Shown here piece by piece: positions 7,151-14,781 of a DNA stretch of 64,000 bases. The position numbers and the translations under genes were made by a program. The notes beneath the pieces are model-generated. The model searched no databases. It worked only from the letters and a program-made list of their open reading frames with translations, and was not told the origin of the DNA. The stretch spans positions 124,001-188,000 of the forward strand of contig NZ_JANKZF010000013.1 in assembly GCF_027568515.1 (NCBI RefSeq). The letters run 5' to 3'. This DNA comes from Arthrobacter sp. HY1533 (GTDB lineage Bacteria; Actinomycetota; Actinomycetes; Actinomycetales; Micrococcaceae). The stretch's first letter is position 1; each line of letters opens with the position of its first letter.

Positions 7151-8269
7151 CTAGGCTGCGGCGCCGCGGCGGGTGCGCGAGGCGCCGGCCAGCTGGGCCA
7201 GCACGTCCGCTGTGACATCCCAGTCCATGCAGGCGTCGGTGACGGACTGGCCGTAGACCAGGCTGGCCGTGCCGGCGGCGACTTCCTCGACGTTCAGGCT
7301 TTGGGCCCCGCCAACCAGGAAGCTTTCCAGCATGATGCCGGCGATGGTGTGTGCGGAATCGTCGCCGGTCTCCAACTGGGCGGCAATTTCCAGGGCCACC
7401 TCGGCCTGGCGGTGGTGGCTCTTGCCGGAGTTGGCGTGGCTGGCATCGACGATCAGGCGCGGGTTGACCCCTGCCGCGGCAGCCTTCGCAGAGGCATCCG
7501 CAACGTCGGCGGCCTTGTAGTTGGGGCCCTTGCGTCCGCCGCGCAGGATCACGTGAGTGTCCTGGTTGCCGGCCGTGCTGACCAGCGAGGCGCGGCCGCT
7601 GCCGTCGATCCCGAGGAAAGACTGCGCTGCACTGGCTGCGTTGCAGGCGTCGAGGGAAACCTGCAGGTCGCCGTCGGTGCCGTTCTTGAAGCCGACCGGC
7701 ATGGACAGGCCCGAGGTGAGCTGGCGGTGGATCTGGCTCTCGGTGGTGCGGGCCCCGATGGCGCCCCAGGAGATGAGGTCGGCCGTGTACTGGGGGCTGA
7801 TGGGTTCCAGGAACTCCGTGCCCGTGGGCAGCCCCAGCTTGGCCACCTCGAGCAGGAAGTCCCGTGCCATGCCCAGCCCTGTGGCGACGTCGTGGCTGCC
7901 GTCCAGGGCGGGATCGTTGATGAGGCCCTTCCAGCCCACTGTGGTGCGCGGCTTTTCGAAGTAGGCGCGCATCACGATCAGCAGGTCTTCCTCGTGCTCC
8001 TTGGCCGTGGCGGCCAGGCGGCGGGCGTATTCCAGGCCGGCCTTCGGGTCGTGGATGGAGCACGGGCCCACCACCACCAGGAGGCGGTCGTCCACGCCGT
8101 CCATGATGGCCCGGACCTGGTCGCGGCCGCGTTCGACGACGTTGCCCGTGTGCGCATCCAGCGGCAGCTTCTCTGCCAGTTGGGCCGGCGACGGCAGTTC
8201 GGTGAAGTGGCTGACGCGCAGGTTTGCGGTGGCGGGCTGGCCGGTTGTTTCTGCTGCTGTGATGCTCAT
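7151..8269 (-). CDS. aroG: 3-deoxy-7-phosphoheptulonate synthase, class I (DAHP synthase)
   Basis: Catalyses condensation of phosphoenolpyruvate and erythrose 4-phosphate, the first step of the shikimate pathway. The 372-residue protein has the class I signatures VVVGPCSIHDP near residue 70, MRAYFEKPRTTVGWKG near 105 and IVDASHANSGKSHHRQ near 270. Class I enzymes are usually feedback-inhibited by an aromatic amino acid; which one cannot be read here. The ATG at 8269 has AGGAA 8 bases upstream. Translation is preceded by a 190-base leader holding a short aromatic-rich peptide and hairpins (separate entries), so the gene is very likely controlled by attenuation. AroQ of the same pathway is at 63.2 kb, unlinked. 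Confidence 0.93.
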   Translation of the reverse strand: MSITAAETTGQPATANLRVSHFTELPSPAQLAEKLPLDAHTGNVVERGRDQVRAIMDGVDDRLLVVVGPCSIHDPKAGLEYARRLAATAKEHEEDLLIVMRAYFEKPRTTVGWKGLINDPALDGSHDVATGLGMARDFLLEVAKLGLPTGTEFLEPISPQYTADLISWGAIGARTTESQIHRQLTSGLSMPVGFKNGTDGDLQVSLDACNAASAAQSFLGIDGSGRASLVSTAGNQDTHVILRGGRKGPNYKAADVADASAKAAAAGVNPRLIVDASHANSGKSHHRQAEVALEIAAQLETGDDSAHTIAGIMLESFLVGGAQSLNVEEVAAGTASLVYGQSVTDACMDWDVTADVLAQLAGASRTRRGAAA

Positions 8270-8333
8270 GGGAAGAATTCCTAGGTTGGGCTGTCAGCGA
8301 GCCCCTTTTCAGATGCCCGCCGGAAATGGCGAA

Positions 8334-8418
8334 GGACAGAGAAAAGTTTTCTCTGTCCTGTTGGCTCTGAAGGAAGTTGGATGCGTGTCAGTTAGACGCG
8401 GGCCCCTCCAGAGCCAAC
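8334..8418 (-). promoter_or_regulatory. Attenuator hairpins in the DAHP synthase leader
   Basis: Read on the minus strand, segment 1 (8418-8405, GTTGGCTCTGGAGG) lies inside the leader peptide frame just after its Phe codon. It is complementary to segment 2 (8373-8360, CCTTCAGAGCCAAC). Directly after segment 2 comes a perfect 12 bp hairpin with a single-base loop (arms 8358-8347 and 8345-8334, GGACAGAGAAAA / TTTTCTCTGTCC). A ribosome stalled on the Trp/Tyr/Phe codons would cover segment 1 and release segment 2. The hairpin lacks a classic T tract after it, so whether it terminates transcription or masks the ribosome binding site is unresolved. Confidence 0.72.
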
Positions 8419-8447
8419 GAAAAATACGCATACCAACGGTTTGTCAT
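8388..8447 (-). CDS. Aromatic-rich leader peptide of the DAHP synthase gene
   Basis: A 19-residue frame reads MTNRWYAYFSLALEGPASN. Five residues (5-9) read Trp-Tyr-Ala-Tyr-Phe, so four of five are aromatic amino acids, the end products of the pathway encoded downstream. A GATAAT -10 box ends 21 bases before the ATG, giving a predicted 5' leader of only about 13 bases. The stop codon is 118 bases before the DAHP synthase start. The arrangement is that of ribosome-mediated attenuators such as trpL and pheL. An aromatic leader peptide upstream of a DAHP synthase gene has been described in Corynebacterium (aroR), to my knowledge, but this sequence was recognised here from the codons alone. Confidence 0.8.
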   Translation of the reverse strand: MTNRWYAYFSLALEGPASN

Positions 8448-8467
8448 GCCCACACCATACGCCGGAA

Positions 8468-8473
8468 ATTATC
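8468..8473 (-). promoter_or_regulatory. Predicted -10 box for the DAHP synthase leader transcript
   Basis: The minus strand reads GATAAT here, overlapping the stop codon of the upstream esterase gene. With 17 base spacing the -35 would be TTACGT, which is weak. The predicted start point, about 8461, puts the leader ATG 13 to 14 bases downstream, the geometry expected for an attenuator. Confidence 0.5.
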
Positions 8474-9479
8474 CCGCCAGCAAATCGGCCACGTAACGCA
8501 GCTGCGCAAGCCACTGGTGTTCCTGCCCGCCTTCGTGGTTGTTGAAGCGGTAGTAGACCATGTCCTTTGCGGGCTTTTGGGGCGTTTGAGTGCCGTAGCC
8601 GTTGAAGGATCCGTAGACGGTGGATGCGGGGCAGACATCGTCCTGGCCGGCCGCGGAGTACAGCGCCGGGGCGGTGCAGCGGCGGGCCAGGTGGACGCCG
8701 TCAAAGTAGTTCAATACCTCGAGGCAGTCCGCGTAAGAGGCGCGGTGGCGCTTGAGGAACGCGGCAATTTCCGGGTACGGCCCGCGGACGGCCAGGTCGA
8801 TGGAGCGCGGGAAGTCCTGCAGGAACGGGACGTCGGGCATGGTGGCGATAACGCCGTCGAGCCGGCCAGCTGCCAGGCCCGCGGCGGCAATGGCCAGCCC
8901 GCCGCCCTGGCTGATGCCGGTCAGGATCACCCTGGCCGCGTCGACGTCCGGGTGTGACTGCGCCGCTTCGATGGCACGGAAGGCGTCCACGTAGGTGCGG
9001 CGGTAGTAGTAGCTGTCGCGGCTGGCGATGCCGCGGGTCATGAGGCCCGGGTGGGCCACGTCGCCGGCGGAAACGTGGGGGTCGGGAGTGTCGCCGAGCA
9101 GCCCGCCGTAGCCCTGGCCGCGGGTGTCCATGATGAAGTGCGCGTAGCCGGCCTGCGCCCAGGCGGTGTCCTGCTGGACCATGCCACGGCCGCCGGAGTA
9201 GCCAATGTACTGGACCACGACGGGCAGTTTCTCGCCGGGGGTGCGGTTGGCCGGCAGGTGCAGCCAGCCCAAGACCCGGTCCCCGCCAAAGCCTGCAAAG
9301 CTCACGTCAAAGCTGTCAATGACAGTCAGCAGGTTGTCCACGGCGGTGAAGCTTGCGTCCAGCGGCAACCCGCGGGCCTCGGAGATCGTGGCATCCCAGA
9401 AGGCGTCAAAGTCGGCAGGCTCAACGGCCGCGGACTGGTATGCCTGAAGTTTTTCGAGGGGCAGGTCGAATTGGGGCAT
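8469..9479 (-). CDS. Acetyl xylan esterase / cephalosporin C deacetylase family (CE7)
   Basis: The 336-residue alpha/beta hydrolase has the CE7 signatures: DTRGQG at 118-123, the nucleophile elbow GISQGG (Ser190), the acid around GQDDVCP (Asp280) and NNHEGG (His315). CE7 enzymes remove acetyl groups from short xylo-oligosaccharides and other small esters. No signal peptide is present, so it acts in the cytoplasm, usually on imported sugars. It lies on the same strand as the rhamnose catabolic genes, separated from rhaB by 227 bases with a large palindrome. It could deacetylate imported plant oligosaccharides, but membership of the rhamnose regulon is not shown; no matching operator was seen upstream. 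Confidence 0.88.
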   Translation of the reverse strand: MPQFDLPLEKLQAYQSAAVEPADFDAFWDATISEARGLPLDASFTAVDNLLTVIDSFDVSFAGFGGDRVLGWLHLPANRTPGEKLPVVVQYIGYSGGRGMVQQDTAWAQAGYAHFIMDTRGQGYGGLLGDTPDPHVSAGDVAHPGLMTRGIASRDSYYYRRTYVDAFRAIEAAQSHPDVDAARVILTGISQGGGLAIAAAGLAAGRLDGVIATMPDVPFLQDFPRSIDLAVRGPYPEIAAFLKRHRASYADCLEVLNYFDGVHLARRCTAPALYSAAGQDDVCPASTVYGSFNGYGTQTPQKPAKDMVYYRFNNHEGGQEHQWLAQLRYVADLLAG

Positions 9480-9610
9480 GGTGCAGCTTCCGTTTCAGTC
9501 GGGCCCGGCTCCGGCGCCGGACAAACACTTACCTAGACATCCTACGTCCCAGCTCTTGTTTTGTGGCTGAAATGAGCGCGGAATTTCCCGCAGCTGCCCC
9601 CGGCCATGGC

Positions 9611-9700
9611 CGCACCTTTCGCGCCTGGCCGCACCTTTCCCGCTCATAGGCGGTCAGGACCCCACGTGTGAGCGGGAAAGGTGCGGTTGTGCGGCCAGGA
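9611..9700. repeat. Intergenic palindrome with repeated CCGCACCTTTC units
   Basis: An 18-base arm at 9629-9646 (CCGCACCTTTCCCGCTCA) is perfectly complementary to 9669-9686, with a 22-base loop. A further direct copy of the GGCCGCACCTTTC half lies at 9609-9621, and GCGGCCAGG at 9691-9699 extends the outer arm with interruptions. The hairpin begins 20 bases after rhaB ends and could stop rhaB transcription, although no T run follows. The rest of the 227-base gap shows no gene. Confidence 0.7.
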
Positions 9701-9706
9701 GGCCGG

Positions 9707-11167
9707 TCAACCGGAGAGTTCCCCGACGGCGAGCGGCTCGTAGTGGATGCCCGGATGGCTGGCCGCAACAAGGCCGCGCAGTCCCGCCAGCGTTTCGGGG
9801 GCCACTCCAGCCGCGCGGGCCTGGATGAGGACATTGCCCAGGGCAGTGGCTTCCACGGGCCCGGCGATGACGGGCAGGCCCGTGGCGTTGGCCGTGAGTT
9901 GGCATAGCAGCTCGTTTTGAGATCCGCCGCCCACAATGTGGACAACCTCCACGGGCTGCCCCGACAGCTGAACGGCGTCCCGGACGGTTGTTGCGTAGGC
10001 TGCGGCAAGACTGTCCAGGATGCACCGCACGACGGCGGCGGGCCGGGTTTCCAACGTCCCTCCCCTGGCGTGCACCGCGGCGTTGATGCGCCCGGGCATG
10101 CCGCCCGGGGCGATGAACTCTTGCGAATCCACGTCGATGAGCGGGCCGCCGGCGGGCTCCGCCGCCGCCCGCGCCAACAGCTCAAGGAGGCCGGGCGCCG
10201 ATGCCGGGGACCCGGCGTCGGCCGCCTCCTGCGCCCATTCGCGCATGGACTCGCTGAGCAGCCACAAGCCACCAACATTGCGCAGGTAGCGGATGGTTCC
10301 ATCCACCCCGCGTTCGTTGGTGAAGTTCGCCAGCCGGCTCGCTTCGGAGAGCACGGGTGAATCGAGTTCCACCCCTACCAGCGACCACGTTCCGGATGAG
10401 ATGTAGGCGAAATTCCTGCCGTTGGCGGGAACGGCTGCCACGGCTGAGGCGGTGTCATGGCTGCCCACGGCCACCACGGCCGTTGTTGCCGGCAGCCCCG
10501 TGCGTGCGGCAATGTCCGCACGGAGGGTGCCGATGGTCTCCCCTGGCTGGATCAACGGCGGGAACAAGTCCGCGGGCAGCTCCAGGGCGGCGAGGAACTC
10601 CGTGGCCCATTCCCCCGCCACGGCGTCAAAGAGCCCCGTGGCGGAGGCGTTGGTGGCCTCGCTGCGCCGGACACCTGTCAGCGTGAAGGCGATGAGGTCA
10701 GGGATCAGCAACGCCTGCCTACCAGCCAGGTCCTGTTCGGAGGCCAGCTGGTAGATGGTGTTGAAGGGCAGGTGCTGCAGGCCGGTGGTTTCATAGAGCC
10801 GTTCCGGGCTGATGCACGCATGAACACCGGCGACGTGCCTGGCGCCGCGCCCGTCGCGGTAGCTGAACGGAGGCCCTGCCAGTGCGCCGCGGGCATCGAC
10901 GAGCCCGTAGTCCACGGCCCAGGTGTCGATCCCAATGCTGGCGATCCTCCCACCCACGGCGGCGGCATGGTCCGCGGCCGCCGCAAGCCCCTCCAGGACC
11001 TGGGCCATGAGCCCGGCCAGGTCCCAGTGCAACCTTCCCGCAACCTCAATGACGCCGTTGGGGAAGCGGTGCACCACCTCCAGCTGCACCGCGCCGCCGC
11101 CGATGCTGCCGACAATGACGCGGCCGGAGGACGCCCCAATGTCGACGGCGGCGAACAACGCGATCAT
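9707..11167 (-). CDS. rhaB: Rhamnulokinase
   Basis: Phosphorylates L-rhamnulose to L-rhamnulose 1-phosphate with ATP, the second step of L-rhamnose catabolism. The 486-residue protein has the FGGY kinase N-terminal phosphate-binding motif AAVDIGASSGRV, the central ISSGTWSLVG motif typical of rhamnulokinases, and the C-terminal adenosine motif VEVVHIVGGGSQNELLCQLTA. Length matches the family. Its ATG overlaps the stop codon of the upstream aldolase/dehydrogenase gene (ATGA), indicating translational coupling. It is the last gene of the rhaI-rhaEW-rhaB operon. Probable cytoplasmic enzyme, induced by rhamnose through the LacI regulator at 24.4 kb. Confidence 0.95.
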   Translation of the reverse strand: MIALFAAVDIGASSGRVIVGSIGGGAVQLEVVHRFPNGVIEVAGRLHWDLAGLMAQVLEGLAAAADHAAAVGGRIASIGIDTWAVDYGLVDARGALAGPPFSYRDGRGARHVAGVHACISPERLYETTGLQHLPFNTIYQLASEQDLAGRQALLIPDLIAFTLTGVRRSEATNASATGLFDAVAGEWATEFLAALELPADLFPPLIQPGETIGTLRADIAARTGLPATTAVVAVGSHDTASAVAAVPANGRNFAYISSGTWSLVGVELDSPVLSEASRLANFTNERGVDGTIRYLRNVGGLWLLSESMREWAQEAADAGSPASAPGLLELLARAAAEPAGGPLIDVDSQEFIAPGGMPGRINAAVHARGGTLETRPAAVVRCILDSLAAAYATTVRDAVQLSGQPVEVVHIVGGGSQNELLCQLTANATGLPVIAGPVEATALGNVLIQARAAGVAPETLAGLRGLVAASHPGIHYEPLAVGELSG

Positions 11168-13299
11168 CGCAGGAAGGCTGCTGCCACGCCGGCGTCGACC
11201 GGGATGTGCAGGCCCGTGGTGTGGGAGAGCTCGGCACTGGTGAGCACGGCGGCCGCGTTGGCCACATTCTCCGGCAGAACCTCGCGCTTGAGCAGTGTCC
11301 GCTGGGCGTAGTATTCACCCAGTTTCTCCTCATCCACGCCATAGACGGCTGCGCGTTTGGCGCCCCAGCCGCCGGCAAAAATTCCGGAGCCGCGGACCAC
11401 ACCGTCGGGGTTGATGCCGTTGACGCGGATCCCGTATTCGCCCAGTTCGGCCGCGAGCAGGCGCACCTGGTGGGCCTGGTCGGCCTTGGTAGCGGAGTAG
11501 GCGATGTTGTTGGGTCCGGCAAACACGGAGTTTTTTGAGGAAATGTAGATGATGTCCCCACCCATGTCCTGCTCGATCAAGACCTTCGCAGCGGCCTTGG
11601 AGACCAGGAAGGAGCCCTTGGACATGACGTTGTGCTGCAGGTCCCAGTCCATTTCAGTGGTTTCCAGCAACGGCTTGGAGATGGACAGCCCGGCGTTGTT
11701 GACCACCAGGTCCAGCCCGCCGAACGCCAGCACCGCGGCGTCCACTGCCTGCTGCACGGCGGCGTCGTCGGTGACATCGGCACGGATGCCAATGGCCACG
11801 TCGGGGCCTCCGAGCTCCAGGGCCACTGCCTGCGCCGCTTCAAGGTCCAGGTCCGCGATGACAACGCAGGCTCCTTCCGCGGCGAGGCGGGTGGCGATGG
11901 CTTTTCCAATGCCCGACGCCGAACCCGTCACCAAGGCGATGCGGCTCGCGTGGGACTTCGGCTTGGGCAGGCGTGCCAGCTTGGCCTCTTCCAGGGACCA
12001 GTACTCGATCCGGAACTTCTCCGATTCGTCAATGGGCGCATAGCGCGAAAGTGCCTCGGCACCGCGCATGACGTTGATGGCGTTGAGATAGAACTCCCCG
12101 GCAACCCGGGCCGTTTGCTTGTTGGCCCCAAAGGAAAACATGCCCACGCCCGGCACCAAAACAATGGCCGGATCCGCGCCGCGCATGGCCGGCCACTGGG
12201 TGGTTGCGCTGGCCGAATCCTCGGATTGGATCTCGACAGGCTCGATCACCGGACCTGCCGCGTTGCGCTGGTAGTAGGCGGCATAGTCCGCACGGTACTC
12301 GGCGTGAAGCTCCTTCAGCCGGGCCAGGGAATCCTCCACTGACGCATCCGCCGGCAAATCCAGGATGAGCGGCTTGACCTTGGTGCGCAGGAAATGGTCG
12401 GGGCAGCTGGTGCCCAAGGCACCCAGGCGCGGGTGCTCTGACGAGGCCAGGAACTCCAGCACCGCCACGTCGTCGCTGAAGTGCCCCACGGCCGCCTTGT
12501 CCGTGGACGCCAAGCCGCGAATGGTCGGCGCCAGGGCGGCAGCCTTCGCTTTTCGCTCAGCCTCGGGCAAGGCACCGTAGCCGGGCAACGCCCCACCGAA
12601 CGGGTCCTTGCGGCCATTCGCATTGATGTACGCCTCGGCCGTCCCAATGATCCACAGGGAGTTGGCTTCGGCCTCACCGCTGGTGTTGCCCCAGGCTGTG
12701 ATGCCATGTCCGCCCAAAATCACTCCCACGGCCTCCGGATTGGCGGCCTTGATGGCGGCAATGTCCAGGCCCAGCTGGAAGCCGGGACGGCGCCACGGCA
12801 CCCACGCCACCTTGGGGCCAAAAATCTTCGCCGTCAGCTCCTCGCCGTCGGCCGCAGTGGCAATCGCAATGCCGGAATCCGGATGCAGGTGGTCAACGTG
12901 TGCGGCATCAACCAATCCGTGCATGGCCGTGTCGATCGACGGCGCAGCCCCGCCCTTGCCATGCAGGCAGTAGTCAAAGGCCGCGACCATTTCGTCCTCG
13001 CGGTCTTCCCCGGGGTACGTGTTGACCAGGGCGCGCAGGCGGTCAAGGCGCAGCACGGCCAAACCCGGCTCCGTCAGCGTGCCAAGATCCCCGCCGGAAC
13101 CCTTGACCCACAAAAGCTCCACCGGCTCGCCCGTGACGGGGTCAGTCGTTGTGCCCTTGGCGGAGGTGTTGCCGCCGGCGTAGTTGGTGTTTCGCTTGTC
13201 GGCGCCCAGGCGGTTGGAACGGGCAATCAAGGCGGCCACAGTGTCGGCGCCCTGCTCCGCGGCGGCCGGCGCCGGCGTCGTACTTGTTGCGTTGGTCAT
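11164..13299 (-). CDS. rhaEW: Bifunctional rhamnulose-1-phosphate aldolase / L-lactaldehyde dehydrogenase
   Basis: This 711-residue fusion splits rhamnulose 1-phosphate into DHAP and L-lactaldehyde and oxidises the latter to lactate. Residues 1 to about 340 form a class II (metal) aldolase with the AHVDHLHPD motif. The C-terminal 270 residues form a short-chain dehydrogenase with VTGSASGIG and YSATK. Between them, residues 351-356 read VIEPVEI. This is the translation of a dispersed 24-base repeat (12229-12252), so an intergenic-type repeat appears to have entered the interdomain linker in frame. The ATG at 13299 is 4 bases after the rhaI stop codon region, and the stop overlaps rhaB. Domain order matches Bacillus-type RhaEW fusions. 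Confidence 0.93.
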   Translation of the reverse strand: MTNATSTTPAPAAAEQGADTVAALIARSNRLGADKRNTNYAGGNTSAKGTTTDPVTGEPVELLWVKGSGGDLGTLTEPGLAVLRLDRLRALVNTYPGEDREDEMVAAFDYCLHGKGGAAPSIDTAMHGLVDAAHVDHLHPDSGIAIATAADGEELTAKIFGPKVAWVPWRRPGFQLGLDIAAIKAANPEAVGVILGGHGITAWGNTSGEAEANSLWIIGTAEAYINANGRKDPFGGALPGYGALPEAERKAKAAALAPTIRGLASTDKAAVGHFSDDVAVLEFLASSEHPRLGALGTSCPDHFLRTKVKPLILDLPADASVEDSLARLKELHAEYRADYAAYYQRNAAGPVIEPVEIQSEDSASATTQWPAMRGADPAIVLVPGVGMFSFGANKQTARVAGEFYLNAINVMRGAEALSRYAPIDESEKFRIEYWSLEEAKLARLPKPKSHASRIALVTGSASGIGKAIATRLAAEGACVVIADLDLEAAQAVALELGGPDVAIGIRADVTDDAAVQQAVDAAVLAFGGLDLVVNNAGLSISKPLLETTEMDWDLQHNVMSKGSFLVSKAAAKVLIEQDMGGDIIYISSKNSVFAGPNNIAYSATKADQAHQVRLLAAELGEYGIRVNGINPDGVVRGSGIFAGGWGAKRAAVYGVDEEKLGEYYAQRTLLKREVLPENVANAAAVLTSAELSHTTGLHIPVDAGVAAAFLR
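12229..12252. repeat. Dispersed repeat copy inside the rhaEW coding region
   Basis: The 24 bases beginning GATCTCGACAGGCTCGATCA are identical to an intergenic copy at 44740-44763. Close variants occur at 34281-34303, 34312-34334 and 63098-63120. Here the element is in frame and encodes part of the aldolase-dehydrogenase linker. Confidence 0.9.
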
Positions 13300-13302
13300 T
13301 TC

Positions 13303-14469
13303 TTAGGCACCCCATCCGGCCTGGGTGCCGCCCACGCGCTCGTCGTTGATTTTCTTTTGGTAGCCGCTGGCGGCAAAAGCGGCCATCGGGTCTGCGGGCA
13401 GTCCGCGGGATTCACGCCAGTCAGCCAGGAGAGGGCGGACATCGGTGTAGAAGGCGTCGGAGAAGATGGCATTGGCACCCAGCACGTCACCTGCGTTCTG
13501 CGCCTCGGCAAGGGCAACCCGATCCACGAGCAGGGCGCGGGCTGTCATTTCCTGGACGTTGAGCACCGAGCGGATCTGGCCGGGAATCTTTTCCTCCAGG
13601 TTGTGGCACTGGTCCAGCATGAGGGCCACCTCGGAGTCGCCGCCCAGTCCGTCCCCACGAATCACTTCATACATGACACGGAACAGCTGGTACGGGTCAG
13701 CCGCACCCACAATGAGATCGTCGTCGGCATAGAAGCGGGAATTGAAGTCAAAGGAGCCAAGCTTGCCCAGGCGCAACAACTGCGCCACGATGAACTCGAT
13801 GTTGGTGCCTGGGGCATGGTGGCCAGTGTCCAGGCAGACCTTCGCCTTCTCGCCCAAGGCCAAGGTATGCGCGTAGGACGTGCCCCAGTCCGGGACATCC
13901 GTGTGATAAAACGCCGGTTCAAAAAATTTGTATTCCAGCACCAAACGCTGGTCATCACCCAGGCGGGCATAGATCTGCTGCAGGGATTCAGCCAGCCGGT
14001 CCTGGCGGCCGCGCATGTCCCCCTGCCCGGGGTAGTTGGTGCCGTCGGCAAGCCAGATCTTCAGGTCCCGTGATCCCGTGGCATCCATGACATCGATGCA
14101 TTCAAAGTGGTGGTCAATGGCCTTGCGCCGGACTGCCGCGTCCACATGGGTGAGGGAACCGAACTTGTAGTCGTCGTCCTGGAACGTGTTGGAATTGATG
14201 GTGCCCAGGCCGATTCCCAGGTCCGCGGCATAGGCACTGAGGGCGTCGTAGTCCTCGACCTTGTCCCACGGGATGTGCAGGGCAACGCTGGGGGCAAGAC
14301 CCGTCAGCTTGTGGACTTGAGCCGCGTCAGCAATCTTTTCCTGCACGGTGCGGGGCGTGCCCGGCGTGCCGAACACCTTGAAACGCGTGCCGGAATTGCC
14401 GTATGCCCACGAAGGCACTTCAATGGCCAAGTCATCCAAGCGGCCCAATTCGGCCGTCAAATTAGTCAT
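13303..14469 (-). CDS. rhaI: L-rhamnose isomerase (RhaI type)
   Basis: Interconverts L-rhamnose and L-rhamnulose, the entry step of the pathway. The 388-residue TIM-barrel protein resembles the Pseudomonas stutzeri/RhaI subtype rather than E. coli RhaA. Visible segments include LHIPWDKVEDY, GTINSNTFQDDDYKFGS, LVLEYKFFEPAFYHTDVPDWG and LDTGHHAPGTN; the metal-binding Glu, Asp and His residues fall in the last two. The start at 14469 (MTNLTAELGR) was chosen over longer options because GGAAG lies just upstream and the length fits. It is first in the rhaI-rhaEW-rhaB operon, behind a strong promoter with an operator over its start point. Confidence 0.93.
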   Translation of the reverse strand: MTNLTAELGRLDDLAIEVPSWAYGNSGTRFKVFGTPGTPRTVQEKIADAAQVHKLTGLAPSVALHIPWDKVEDYDALSAYAADLGIGLGTINSNTFQDDDYKFGSLTHVDAAVRRKAIDHHFECIDVMDATGSRDLKIWLADGTNYPGQGDMRGRQDRLAESLQQIYARLGDDQRLVLEYKFFEPAFYHTDVPDWGTSYAHTLALGEKAKVCLDTGHHAPGTNIEFIVAQLLRLGKLGSFDFNSRFYADDDLIVGAADPYQLFRVMYEVIRGDGLGGDSEVALMLDQCHNLEEKIPGQIRSVLNVQEMTARALLVDRVALAEAQNAGDVLGANAIFSDAFYTDVRPLLADWRESRGLPADPMAAFAASGYQKKINDERVGGTQAGWGA

Positions 14470-14535
14470 GTTTTTCGCTTCCATACGTTTGGCTGCTGCC
14501 GCTGATGGTGTCGGTTCAATCTCCGGCCACCCTTC

Positions 14536-14583
14536 TTGAATCGTTTCATTGGAAATGTAGCCCGGCCTTCGCGACCCTGTCAA
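14536..14583 (-). promoter_or_regulatory. Promoter and LacI-type operator for the rhaI operon
   Basis: On the minus strand, TTGACA (14583-14578) is followed after 18 bases by TACATT (14559-14554), a near-consensus vegetative promoter. Three bases after the -10 box lies a palindrome-like site at 14536-14550, TTGAATCGTTTCATT on the plus strand. This matches the sites at 14679-14694 and 24333-24347. Position over the predicted start point suits repression. The rest of the 312-base divergent gap (14470-14781) shows no other gene. Confidence 0.72.
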
Positions 14584-14678
14584 GGTGTGGACAGGAAGCC
14601 AATGGGCCACCCTCCAAGGGCAGGCCTCCCATGTGAAATTTAGAGTTGACTTTGTGACAGGCATCATGTTTGCTTGAT

Positions 14679-14694
14679 TTTGCAACGTTTCAAA
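14679..14694 (+). promoter_or_regulatory. LacI-type operator upstream of the rhamnoside ABC importer genes
   Basis: The sequence TTTGCAACGTTTCAAA is a palindrome with a single mismatched pair, centred on ACGT as LacI-family operators usually are. It lies 88 bases before the solute-binding protein start. A possible -35 (TTGACT, 14646-14651) precedes it, but the matching -10 is weak. It is one of three similar sites in the locus. Confidence 0.68.
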
Positions 14695-14781
14695 CATTTC
14701 CCCCTCCCGAACCCTCGGGGGCCCACAATTTGACCTTCTCCCGGACAATGAAGTCCCCCGGGAACAGCCATAGGAGAGAAC

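Noticed and set aside
12481-14073. 530-codon plus-strand frame opposite rhaEW and rhaI
   Set aside because: No domain is visible and it overlaps the whole of two well-supported rhamnose enzymes.
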